DNA of 64,000 nt from a virus, in IMG/VR virus record IMGVR_UViG_3300035703_000044, positions 29,765 through 93,764 of that record; one strand, written 5' to 3'. The notes below the pieces were generated by a model. It made no database searches. It worked only from the letters and a program-made list of their open reading frames with translations, and was not told the origin of the DNA. The translations under genes and the position numbers were made by a program. Shown here in pieces: positions 56,344 to 64,000 of this stretch. Position 1 is the stretch's first letter; every line of letters begins with the position of its first letter.

Positions 56344-57564
56344 TTAGTAACCCATTCCTTGTGAACCTATAGGAGTATCGTAGTCGTCTGCATAAATTGG
56401 AGTCAATTCAGAAAACTGCATTGATATGGAATATGATGTCATTGATCCATCTTTATAAGTCATGTAACTACCGTCTGGTGTATACTCAACATTTAAGTTT
56501 GTCAGAGCACAAGGTTTTATTTTATTTAAGAATGGGTGTTCTCCACCTTCAGAATAAATGTAACTTAATTTAAAAACATATGGGGTTTGTAAAAATAATC
56601 CAACATCATCTCTTCTCACTGCCATGTGTTTTTTAAAATGTCTTATAATTCTTTTAACTACTGCAGCTTCTTGAGAACTTCTAGGAGTAAATGTGTAGTT
56701 ATAATTGAAAGATCTAAGTTGAGGACCTCTGAATAATAGTTCTAGGTTGGGGTTGATAACTTTTCCAGTAGAACGAGTAAAAATGTTTGCACCAACTGCT
56801 TGTCCTGCAAAATATGATACAATATCACTTGGATCTATTGATAATCCAGCTTGACTTAGACTTGATCTTATACTTTCTAAAGCACCAGACCCTGCAGCAC
56901 CAAAGTTAAATTTTGAAAGATTTTCTATTAAACCAGCACCCAATCTTGCACCAGCTAATTGAAGTGGATTTAGTTGATCAGCACCCCAGTCAACAGAATT
57001 GTTGTCAGAAATTCCTGGTTGCATTGGAAGAGAAATTACAGATCCTATAGATCTACTAAGTCTTTCATCTGGACTTTGTAATTTAAATCCTTGTTGACCT
57101 TCTCCAAGTAAGCTTTCAAACCTTTCCAATTCGTGTGTGGATATCTTTAAGAAATCATAGTTACCATCATTACTTAATGGATATCTTAATGATTGTGGAT
57201 CTGGAGTTGTTAATGATTGATTTGCGTCTCTATCAATTAAGTTTGCTGATGATAATACTTGTGCAGTTTGATCATTAAAAGATACGTTAGCTATTGACCC
57301 ACCTGTTGATTGGTTAATTGTATTCCAGTAATTTGGATTAGATACTAAAGATTGTTTGAAGACATCAGTAGCTCCTAGGAATTCATAATCACCTTTTCCA
57401 AATACATTGACATAGTTAATTGACCCATCTTGATTCAAGTATCCTTGTGCAGCAGCTGCCGCGGTTTCACTTGATGGTATTGGAATTTGTGGAGTTCTTT
57501 GTACCGTAAAATCATCGGTTACAAATGACCCGTTTCCAAGAGAATACGGTCTACTACGTGCCAT
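56344..57564 (-). CDS. 48: Baseplate tail-tube cap (gp48)
   Basis: A 406-residue protein of the gp48 type. The C-terminal half (LRSFNYNYTFTPRSSQEAAVVKRIIRHFKKHM, PYVFKLSYIYSEGGEHPFLNKIKPCALTNLNVEYTPDG) is conserved in tube-cap proteins. It caps the baseplate hub and starts the tail tube with gp54. An overlapping TAAATAG-type late element lies near the start. Confidence 0.87.
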   Translation of the reverse strand: MARSRPYSLGNGSFVTDDFTVQRTPQIPIPSSETAAAAAQGYLNQDGSINYVNVFGKGDYEFLGATDVFKQSLVSNPNYWNTINQSTGGSIANVSFNDQTAQVLSSANLIDRDANQSLTTPDPQSLRYPLSNDGNYDFLKISTHELERFESLLGEGQQGFKLQSPDERLSRSIGSVISLPMQPGISDNNSVDWGADQLNPLQLAGARLGAGLIENLSKFNFGAAGSGALESIRSSLSQAGLSIDPSDIVSYFAGQAVGANIFTRSTGKVINPNLELLFRGPQLRSFNYNYTFTPRSSQEAAVVKRIIRHFKKHMAVRRDDVGLFLQTPYVFKLSYIYSEGGEHPFLNKIKPCALTNLNVEYTPDGSYMTYKDGSMTSYSISMQFSELTPIYADDYDTPIGSQGMGY

Positions 57565-57579
57565 TATAGACTTTTTTAT

Positions 57580-57960
57580 CTATTTAGTCCTGATTTTCCC
57601 ATAAGGTAATGAACGTAGGTAATCAATTTCATTTGGTCTCACCAAGTGAAGTGCTCCTGCAACTTCTTGCCATGTATAGTTTCTCATCATTCTCCAATGA
57701 TAGTTGAAACCTTTGAATCCCCATCGTTGAACCTCTGTTACTGCAACTAATGGATGTTCATCGTAAGTAATCTCTGGAGTTTTTGGTATGTATATAAAGG
57801 TATAATAATTTCCAGGGTCTGGGACATATTCTATCTCCCTAAACACTTCCATAATGCTCATCATAATCAGATCGGCATCTTCGGATCCATCTAACTTTCT
57901 TTTCAGTTGCGATACTCTCGGTGATTGAGTTTGAATATTTTGTCCAAAACCTTTTGACAT
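57580..57960 (-). CDS. Conserved baseplate-region protein
   Basis: A 126-residue protein between gp48 and gp4 (MSKGFGQNIQTQSPRVSQL). VPDPGNYYTFIYIPKTPEITYDEHPLVAV and QRWGFKGFNYHWRMMRNYTW are striking blocks. It is common in T4-like cyanophages in this position. Probably structural. Coupled to gp4 by a one-base overlap. Confidence 0.75.
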   Translation of the reverse strand: MSKGFGQNIQTQSPRVSQLKRKLDGSEDADLIMMSIMEVFREIEYVPDPGNYYTFIYIPKTPEITYDEHPLVAVTEVQRWGFKGFNYHWRMMRNYTWQEVAGALHLVRPNEIDYLRSLPYGKIRTK

Positions 57961-58406
57961 TAACCTATACCCAGTTCGTTCTCTGTGATAATACGAAACT
58001 CAAGCATTCTATCTGCACACCATTCTTTTGCAGCTTTCCATTTTGCCTCATTCACCGCATAAGTTTTAACTTCGTTGATGAATGTTCTTATTCTCTTTTT
58101 ACTTGTTTGAACAGGAGGCATTGTTTGTCTCTTTGGTTTAATTTCAATCACATACTTTTTGATCTCACCAGACTGTTCACGAACTTTGATAATGAAGTCT
58201 GGAAAGTATCTTCTGACTCTACTAGTGGTAGGATCAAAATAAGGAATAAAGAACTCTTCTGATCCCCATTCTAAGATGTTCTCATTTAAATCACACCACC
58301 GACAGAAACGACGTTCCCAACTACTACGACAGATGATATTATTGGGGTCACCCTTGTACTTTCTTGGATACTCTGGTTTATAACGACTCTTTATGCTTTC
58401 TGCCAT
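57960..58406 (-). CDS. 4: Head completion protein (gp4)
   Basis: A 148-residue protein matching T4 gp4 (KYKGDPNNIICRSSWERRFCRWCDLN, WGSEEFFIPYFDP, PDFIIKV...KKYVIEIKPKRQTMPP, EAKWKAAKEWCADR). It has a PD-(D/E)XK-type core (D ... E-x-K). It completes filled heads for tail attachment. It is first in the minus-strand late operon. Confidence 0.92.
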   Translation of the reverse strand: MAESIKSRYKPEYPRKYKGDPNNIICRSSWERRFCRWCDLNENILEWGSEEFFIPYFDPTTSRVRRYFPDFIIKVREQSGEIKKYVIEIKPKRQTMPPVQTSKKRIRTFINEVKTYAVNEAKWKAAKEWCADRMLEFRIITENELGIG

Positions 58407-58429
58407 TATACATAATATATCGGTAGAAG

Positions 58430-58437
58430 TATTTATA
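58430..58437 (-). promoter_or_regulatory. T4-type late promoter TATAAATA (minus strand)
   Basis: The exact octamer on the minus strand, 24 bases before gp4, between two divergent virion genes. Confidence 0.75.
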
Positions 58438-58438
58438 G

Positions 58439-59311
58439 ATGGCAGGTATCCGCCCAGACAGATTATCGGTAAGTGATATCAAATCTAGGTTGTTAAATGT
58501 TGCACACACTTCTTTATATCGTTTAACAATTCCGGTTCCTGCTGGGGTTAGAACCTTTGTAGCTCAAAGAGGAATCAGTACATTAGACATTGATAATATT
58601 TCTTTATTGTGTACAGAAGCAAATCTTCCTGGATCAACTTTAGCAACACATGATGTCACAAACGATTATCATGGTGTGAGTGAGAAGATGGTCTATCGTA
58701 GAATGTATGATGAAACTGCTGACATGACTTTCTATGTGGATAGAGATTATAAAGTTGTTGAATTCTTTGAGAGTTGGATAGATTATATCACTGGAATTGG
58801 AGATACTTTTACAAGAGAAGAATTTAAGAGTCCATACGTTCATCATCGTATGGAGTATGCTGAAAATTACAAGATAAATTTTTATCTCTCAAAGTTTGAA
58901 AAAGATCATCACTTTAATGGATCAAGTAAAACATTAGATTATACTTTTGTTTATGGATTTCCGATTAGCATTACTGCAATGCCTGTTTCTTATGATCAAA
59001 GTCAGGTATTGAAGTGTAATATATCATTCTCATTCATTCGTTATGTAATGCAGAGAAGTGGAACTTCTGATGTTTCAGTTATTAGAAATGCAAATGCTCC
59101 TGGTGTCGGTGAACTTGGACAGTTTGATATTGGAAATGATCCTAGATTTGAAATCCCCGTAACAGAATTCAATACTTCGAAGATAGGTCGAACAATTACA
59201 AATGAATATTATAATAATGGAATCATTAGAGGATTAACTCCAAGTCAACAACGTCAAGGTCCAGGTCAAAGACAACAAGATGCAACGAATTTTACCAGAG
59301 ACATTGCATAA
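58439..59311 (+). CDS. 54: Baseplate tail-tube initiator (gp54-like)
   Basis: A 290-residue protein of the tail-tube fold (YRLTIPVPAGVRTF, LCTEANLPGSTLATHDVTNDYHG, MVYRRMYDETADMTFYVDRDY, YTFVYGFPISITAMPVSYD). This is the tube-initiator arrangement, related to tube protein gp19. It polymerises on the hub to start the tail tube. Divergent from gp4. Confidence 0.85.
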   Translation: MAGIRPDRLSVSDIKSRLLNVAHTSLYRLTIPVPAGVRTFVAQRGISTLDIDNISLLCTEANLPGSTLATHDVTNDYHGVSEKMVYRRMYDETADMTFYVDRDYKVVEFFESWIDYITGIGDTFTREEFKSPYVHHRMEYAENYKINFYLSKFEKDHHFNGSSKTLDYTFVYGFPISITAMPVSYDQSQVLKCNISFSFIRYVMQRSGTSDVSVIRNANAPGVGELGQFDIGNDPRFEIPVTEFNTSKIGRTITNEYYNNGIIRGLTPSQQRQGPGQRQQDATNFTRDIA

Positions 59312-59344
59312 TAAATATCATTACTGAAACTTCTATAGGTCATT

Positions 59345-60064
59345 ATGCCTTTACCAACTATTGCAACACCAACTTATGAACTTGAGTTGCCATCTACAGG
59401 AAAACCAATCAAGTACAGACCATTCTTAGTTAAAGAAGAGAAACTATTGGTCTTGGCACTTGAGACGGAAGATACGAAAGAAATTTCAAATGCAATTAAA
59501 GCAGTATTAAAGAATTGTATTCAGACAAAAGGTATTAAAGTAGAGTCACTTCCCACCTTTGATATTGAATACTTGTTCTTGAACATTCGTGGTAAGTCCG
59601 TTGGTGAACAGATTGAAGTTAATCTGATTGCACCTGATGATGGAGAAACATCAGTACCTGTAACGATCAATATTGATGAGATTAAAGTTCAAAAGGCAGA
59701 GGACCATACTAACAAGATTAGACTCGATGATAATCTGATGATGGAAATGAAGTATCCATCACTTGATCAGTTCATCAAGAACAACTTTGATATGTCAGGA
59801 AATGTTGGTATCGATCAGTCTTTTGATTTGATTGCTTCTTGCGTAGATAAGATTTATAGTGAAGAGGAAGTTTGGGTTGCTGCTGATGTAACCAAAAAGG
59901 AATTGGTTGAGTTTTTAGAACAGATGAATTCAATCCAGTTTAAAGAGGTTGAAAAGTTCTTTGAGACAATGCCTAAGTTATCTCATGAGATTACGTTTAC
60001 AAATCCAAAGACAAAAGTAGAAAGTACTGTAGTATTAGAAGGGTTATCAAGTTTTTTCGCATAG
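59345..60064 (+). CDS. 26: Baseplate hub assembly protein (gp26, T4_baseplate family)
   Basis: A 239-residue protein with the gp26-type pattern (LPTIATPTYELELPSTGKPIKYRPFLVKEEKLLVLALE ... LEGLSSFFA). gp26 acts in baseplate hub assembly. The end T TTT TTC GCA TAG contains a slippery heptamer for -1 frameshifting into the next short ORF. Confidence 0.88.
   Translation: MPLPTIATPTYELELPSTGKPIKYRPFLVKEEKLLVLALETEDTKEISNAIKAVLKNCIQTKGIKVESLPTFDIEYLFLNIRGKSVGEQIEVNLIAPDDGETSVPVTINIDEIKVQKAEDHTNKIRLDDNLMMEMKYPSLDQFIKNNFDMSGNVGIDQSFDLIASCVDKIYSEEEVWVAADVTKKELVEFLEQMNSIQFKEVEKFFETMPKLSHEITFTNPKTKVESTVVLEGLSSFFA
60052..60058 (+). promoter_or_regulatory. Putative -1 frameshift site (T TTT TTC) at end of gp26
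   Basis: T TTT TTC in zero-frame phase, six bases before the gp26 stop codon's end. The -1 frame reads straight into the gp51-like ORF. A palindromic hairpin GGTCC-ATAT-GGACC (60069-60082) begins 10 bases downstream. Confidence 0.65.
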
Positions 60065-60066
60065 GA

Positions 60067-60240
60067 ATGGTCCATATGGACCTTGAGAACTATTATAAGA
60101 TTAACTTTGCTTTGATGCAGTTCCATAAATATTCATTAACAGAGGTTGAAAACTTGATCCCTTGGGAACGAGATGTCTATATTGGTTTATTACAACAACA
60201 TCTGGAAGATGAAAAACTAAGACAACAGCAGAATGGCTGA
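60067..60240 (+). CDS. 51: gp51-like tail/hub assembly protein (57 aa)
   Basis: A 57-residue protein (MVHMDLENYYKINFALMQFH) with LTEVENLIPWERDVYIGLLQQHLEDEK, like the short downstream partner of tail assembly chaperones. It can start at its own ATG or be fused to gp26 by -1 frameshift, in the manner of lambda G/GT. It overlaps the next gene by 8 bases. Confidence 0.68.
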   Translation: MVHMDLENYYKINFALMQFHKYSLTEVENLIPWERDVYIGLLQQHLEDEKLRQQQNG

Positions 60241-62470
60241 TAACATCCCCAGTTTAGACGATCTACTTAAGAACATTCAAGAAGAGGGTGATGATAACAT
60301 CCCTGGATTGGATGATTTGTTGGAGAGTATTAAAAATGAGGATGCGCCACGATCATCCTCTGCACTTGCTGTTGTTCCCAAGAAACCAGAGGACCTCGTA
60401 GAGGAAGACATAGACTCTCAAATTCTTTCCATCTTGGGATTGGAAGATGTTTTTGATTTAACTTATGAGGAGTATGCATCTCTTCTTAAGGAAGCATCTG
60501 TCAAAGCAAGAATGCCAGGTTCTCAGATGTCAACTGAGAGTGTGGAATTGATCACTGATGAATTTAAGAGAGTTAGGAATAAGACTGGTAGATTTAAAGT
60601 TAAACCTAAAAAGGTTGATATTAATAAGGTATTAGATCGTAAACAACCAACTCCTCCTGGTGCAATCGTAAAGGCTGAAAAGTTAATACCAACTGCTCCA
60701 GAAGTATCACCAGAACAACAAAAAACTACAGTTGATACCGAAAACTTACAAGGAGATCTTATTGATGGTATTGGTAATATTTTAGAGTCTCTGATTACTA
60801 TCAGAACTCTACTGCAAAGTCAAGGTAAGATAGAACAAAAGTCTGCACAAGAAGATAGAAAAGAGACTGAAAAGAAAAAGAAAAAGGAAAGAGAGGCAAC
60901 TCTGGAGAAGAAGAAACCAAAGTTACCGATAATAAAATCACTCACAAAACCCGTTGATGATTTCTTTAGTGCGATTAAAAGATTCTTTACAAATGTTCTC
61001 TTGGGTTCTGTTGTTCTTGGAATGTTTAAGTGGTTAAAAGATCCTAAGAATCAAAAAGCAATTGATGATTTTACCAACTTTATAGAAAATAATCTTGATA
61101 AAATATTTAATGGTATACTTGCTCTTATTGGATTGAGAATTGGATGGAATGTATTTAAGTGGACCCGAAGGTTATATAAAGCATTTGATTTTCTAAAGAA
61201 CAAATTGCCTGGTGGAAAACCAAAACCTTCTGCTTCAGGTGCTCCAACTGGTGGAGTTAAACCTGGAGTTACTTCATCACAATCAAGACCACCAGCTGGT
61301 AGTGGGGGTGCTAAAATAACAGGTAGTGGAGGTGAGGTAATAAGAAGAGGTTTACCTAAAGGTGGGGGCGCAAGAGGTGGAGTTGGATCTCTAATAGTTG
61401 GTACTGTTCTTGGATCTGCTATGGATAAATTTATTTCTCAACCAATAGAACAAAAAATACTTGATGGAAAAATAAATCAATACAAATCTTTACCTGAAGA
61501 AAAAAAGAGTGAGTTTAGAAATTCTTTAGTTCAAAGAATATTTGAACAAGAGAATTCCATTAATAGCCCTGCAAACAAATTGAATAGGGCTATGGAAACT
61601 TTATTAGACCCTGTTGGCGCGGCCACAGGTACTACAACAACTATGTTGGAAAGAGATCTTGCAAGAAATTTGGCACTTTATGAATCAATAAAAGAAGTTG
61701 ATGAAAAAATAGAACAAAAACAAAAACTTAAGGTTAAACCACAAACACCAAAAACTACAGATTATGTAAGTCCTTTTGCAGGAGCAAGAGATAGAGAAAT
61801 ATTAAAAGCAAGTAAAATAACTGGAAATGCTCCGATTACTATTGGGGAGAAAGCATCTGCATATAGTGTATCTAGAGGAAGACCGCATCGTGGAAGAGAT
61901 ATTGCTGCACCATCGGGAACTGGTTTAACAGTTCCATCAGAGTCTGTTATTACTGACAAAGGTGTGGAGGGTGGATATGGAAATTATGTTGTATTTAAAG
62001 ATTCTAGTGGTGTTGAACATTTTTATGGACATATGATAGAACAATCTCCACTTAATGTTGGAGATACAGTATCTCCGGGAGATATTATTGGTAGAGTTGG
62101 ATCTACAGGACAAAGCACTGGGCCTCATCTTCATTGGGAAGTTTCTAGAGTGATGGGTGAAGTTGGAAGGCCAAGGGCAAATGTTATTGACCCTATTGAG
62201 ATGGGTTTTCCTGCTCAGGCGCCTTTTACGGGAAAAGTAGAGTCTTCTGAAATAGCAAAAATAGCAAAAACTCCTGTACCAACACCATCAATACCTTCAC
62301 CAACTGGTAGGGGTAATATTGTTCCTCTTCCAATACCAGTTGGTGGTGGACAACAACAAATATCAAGTGGTTCCGCACCAAATCAAGCACCAGTTTCAAG
62401 GTTCTCTTCCGAGGATCCGAATAACGCAACTACTATGGTTGTCAGAGCAATCTATAACATCGTAGGATAA
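60233..62470 (+). CDS. Large virion protein with C-terminal M23 peptidase
   Basis: A 745-residue protein. The N-terminus has two similar acidic repeats (IPSLDDLLKNIQEE, IPGLDDLLESIKNE). A basic Lys-rich coiled stretch and hydrophobic helices (FFTNVLLGSVVLGMF, ILALIGLRIGWNVF, SLIVGTVLGSAM) fill the middle. The C-terminus is a LytM/M23 metallopeptidase (H552 and D556 in PHRGRDIA, H632 and H634 in GPHLHWE). It probably opens the cell wall during DNA entry. It follows the hub genes and a paralogue follows it. Confidence 0.85.
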   Translation: MADNIPSLDDLLKNIQEEGDDNIPGLDDLLESIKNEDAPRSSSALAVVPKKPEDLVEEDIDSQILSILGLEDVFDLTYEEYASLLKEASVKARMPGSQMSTESVELITDEFKRVRNKTGRFKVKPKKVDINKVLDRKQPTPPGAIVKAEKLIPTAPEVSPEQQKTTVDTENLQGDLIDGIGNILESLITIRTLLQSQGKIEQKSAQEDRKETEKKKKKEREATLEKKKPKLPIIKSLTKPVDDFFSAIKRFFTNVLLGSVVLGMFKWLKDPKNQKAIDDFTNFIENNLDKIFNGILALIGLRIGWNVFKWTRRLYKAFDFLKNKLPGGKPKPSASGAPTGGVKPGVTSSQSRPPAGSGGAKITGSGGEVIRRGLPKGGGARGGVGSLIVGTVLGSAMDKFISQPIEQKILDGKINQYKSLPEEKKSEFRNSLVQRIFEQENSINSPANKLNRAMETLLDPVGAATGTTTTMLERDLARNLALYESIKEVDEKIEQKQKLKVKPQTPKTTDYVSPFAGARDREILKASKITGNAPITIGEKASAYSVSRGRPHRGRDIAAPSGTGLTVPSESVITDKGVEGGYGNYVVFKDSSGVEHFYGHMIEQSPLNVGDTVSPGDIIGRVGSTGQSTGPHLHWEVSRVMGEVGRPRANVIDPIEMGFPAQAPFTGKVESSEIAKIAKTPVPTPSIPSPTGRGNIVPLPIPVGGGQQQISSGSAPNQAPVSRFSSEDPNNATTMVVRAIYNIVG

Positions 62471-64000
62471 TGTTACCAGCACTCGCAGGATTTGCCGCAA
62501 AGGCATTACTACCATCAGAAAAGAAAATAAACAAAGACAAGTTCTTTGATAAGAAAGAAAGTTCTGCGATCAAAAAAGTTGATGATCAAAGTAGTGTTGT
62601 AAAAGAACCAATAATTAAAAAGAAAACTATATCAACTAATCTATTTCTTCCACCAGCAGAAATCAAAGCACTTCCCCCTGCCGCTGAGGTAAAGAAAGAT
62701 GTAAAGTCTGGTAGATTAGATGATATTTTTGATAGAGTCGGTGAGACTCTTCAAGGTATTATTGATACTTTAAAGAATAGAAATCAAACTCAAAAAGAAG
62801 AAGAGTCCAATAAAAAACAAGAAGAAAGAGTAGATGAGAAAAAGAAAAGAGAAGAAAAATTAGAAAAGGACTCGAAGAAAAAACCGTTCAAGATGCCAAA
62901 TATAAAGGCACCTGAAGATAAATTTAATCTAATGAGATTCTTTGGTAATGTTTTACTTGGATCTCTTGCTCTTGCAATCTTCAATAATCTTGAACAGATT
63001 ATTGATACTTTAAAGAATGTATTTCAAACTATTAAAGATTTCATCATTAAAGTTGGTGAGTTCTTTAGTCCTGTTTGGAATGGGTTAAAATGGATTACTG
63101 AAACTGGAATGGACTTAGTGGATAAAATTAAAAAGTTTTTTAAAGTGGATGGAAAAACTGAAGATGAGGAGTATTCTGAAAAGTCAAAAAAAGAATTAAA
63201 AAAAATTGATGATCTTTGGAAAACAATATCTGAATTTTTTGGATCAGACGCTTCCGATGAAGAATCTGATATGGAAATTCCCGATAGTGTAGAACCGTAT
63301 GAAACATCTCCACCAATATCTGGTGGTGGATCTGATTTTTGGACATTAGTTGCAGTAGCTTCTAGAGAAGATGGAGATCCTCAAGGAAGAGCTGATGTTG
63401 CACAATCAATTTACAATAGACTTGCATCTGGTGCATATGCTGGAAAAACTATAAGAGAGTTAATTCTAGCAAAAACTCAATTTCAACCAACTTGGGACTA
63501 TCCTAATAAGGGTAAATATGGAACTCCAAATCCAGAATGGTACAACATAACAGATGCAAAATCTGCAGCAAAAGCCACTGGAATGAGTGAGGGTGCAATG
63601 AATTCTGTTGCTAATCAATTGATGAATCCAACACTACAAAAAAATGCAGCAGAATTTGTTGGAGGAAGAACGGATTTTACTGGATATTCGAAATCACAAT
63701 CAGAAAGACAGGGACAAATTCTGAGAAAGTCTGGTGATAATTATTTTGGTTGGGATTGGAATTATCGCGGAACTAAAGTTGCTTCAGTACCAAAATTTGA
63801 TATTTCTTCTCCACAATTATCTGCACAACAACAGAAACAACAACAAGCAGATATGGTTGCATCACAGGCCGCGCAACAATCTTCAACTCAAAACATTACT
63901 TCTCAACAATCCCAAACAAATATCCAACAATCTTCAACTCAAAACATCACGTCTCAACAATCACTAACACAACTATCAACTATACCAATAGCACAAGTAT
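62470..64000 (+). CDS. Large virion protein with SleB-like hydrolase (partial)
   Basis: At least 510 residues, running off the window. The N-terminus (MLPALAGFAAKALLPSEKKI) leads to a coiled basic stretch and FFGNVLLGSLALAIF, which matches the FFTNVLLGSVVLGMF segment of the preceding gene. Residues about 290-350 (LVAVASREDGDPQGRADVAQ and SIYNRL, then TQFQPTW) fit the SleB/Hydrolase_2 cell-wall hydrolase family. A Gln/Ser/Thr-rich tail with a 38-base direct repeat follows. It is a paralogue of the upstream gene with a different hydrolase. Confidence 0.8.
   Translation, partial: MLPALAGFAAKALLPSEKKINKDKFFDKKESSAIKKVDDQSSVVKEPIIKKKTISTNLFLPPAEIKALPPAAEVKKDVKSGRLDDIFDRVGETLQGIIDTLKNRNQTQKEEESNKKQEERVDEKKKREEKLEKDSKKKPFKMPNIKAPEDKFNLMRFFGNVLLGSLALAIFNNLEQIIDTLKNVFQTIKDFIIKVGEFFSPVWNGLKWITETGMDLVDKIKKFFKVDGKTEDEEYSEKSKKELKKIDDLWKTISEFFGSDASDEESDMEIPDSVEPYETSPPISGGGSDFWTLVAVASREDGDPQGRADVAQSIYNRLASGAYAGKTIRELILAKTQFQPTWDYPNKGKYGTPNPEWYNITDAKSAAKATGMSEGAMNSVANQLMNPTLQKNAAEFVGGRTDFTGYSKSQSERQGQILRKSGDNYFGWDWNYRGTKVASVPKFDISSPQLSAQQQKQQQADMVASQAAQQSSTQNITSQQSQTNIQQSSTQNITSQQSLTQLSTIPIAQV
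63874..63962 (+). repeat. 38-base direct repeat in Gln-rich tail coding region
   Basis: Two copies (63874-63911 and 63925-63962) encode QQSSTQNITSQQS. They differ at only a few third positions. Confidence 0.75.

Overview
The window is part of the genome of a T4-like contractile-tailed cyanophage (cyanomyovirus) of marine Synechococcus or Prochlorococcus. The evidence is a T4-type replisome and baseplate set together with the usual cyanophage host-derived genes: psbA (photosystem II D1), two hli genes, cobS/cobT-like genes, mazG, phoH, speD, thyX, nrdAB, hsp20, dps-like, glutaredoxin and peroxiredoxin. The sequence is AT-rich, genes are tightly packed with ATGA/TGATG overlaps, and T4-type late promoters (TATAAATA) alternate with host-like promoters (TTGACA/T, 16-17 bp spacer, TATAAT-like). 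No stretch longer than about 250 bases lacks a gene or structured element.

Layout. 1-3.6 kb: VWA (CobT-like) and AAA+ (CobS-like) pair. 3.6-15.3 kb: DNA replication (gp45 clamp, gp44/gp62 clamp loader, RegA, Hsp20, two LSm-like small proteins, gp43 polymerase, UvsX, gp41 helicase, MazG), interrupted by GIY-YIG endonucleases placed behind terminators and late promoters. 16.6-22.8 kb: late, probably virion-associated proteins, one with a nucleotidyltransferase domain and one with EF-hand-like and DUF3008 segments, plus a tRNA-Ala. 23.2-27.6 kb: gp61 primase and ribonucleotide reductase NrdA/NrdB. 28.6-32.6 kb: RlpA-like secreted protein, a tRNA region (Arg, Gly, a degenerate tRNA, Asn, Val, Ser, Pro, Ile, Met), a Dps-like ferritin, an orphan antitoxin-like gene and small proteins. 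32.7-41.5 kb: an overlapping operon of ten genes for sugar-nucleotide and glycan synthesis (GDP-mannose 3,5-epimerase-like, GT11 fucosyltransferase-like, GT2, GT15-like, GT25-like, DUF5672, a methyltransferase and an SDR epimerase).

41.6-47.9 kb: an energy and envelope module holding a cyanobacterial SLH/OprB porin, hli, a 28-aa membrane peptide, a second 35-aa hli, peroxiredoxin, a C39-peptidase/GH24-lysozyme pair, small minus-strand membrane genes, psbA and glutaredoxin. 47.9-55.3 kb: small conserved genes, speD, a glutamine-riboswitch-like leader with a DUF4278 (PirA-like) peptide, thyX, phoH, a PD-(D/E)XK exonuclease, gp33, gp59, a DUF1825 protein and gp32. 55.3-58.4 kb on the minus strand: gp53, gp48, an unknown protein and gp4. 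58.4-64 kb on the plus strand: tail tube initiator (gp54-like), gp26 and gp51-like hub genes, and two large paralogous virion proteins ending in different peptidoglycan hydrolases (the second runs off the window).

Main unusual observations: two sites with the architecture of programmed -1 ribosomal frameshifting, one that would fuse a C39-like peptidase to a GH24 lysozyme lacking its own start codon and one that would fuse gp26 to a gp51-like protein; a glutamine riboswitch driving a PII-regulator-like peptide; a complete host-type porin gene; and repeated terminator/promoter hybrids in which the -35 box lies inside the hairpin of the preceding terminator.
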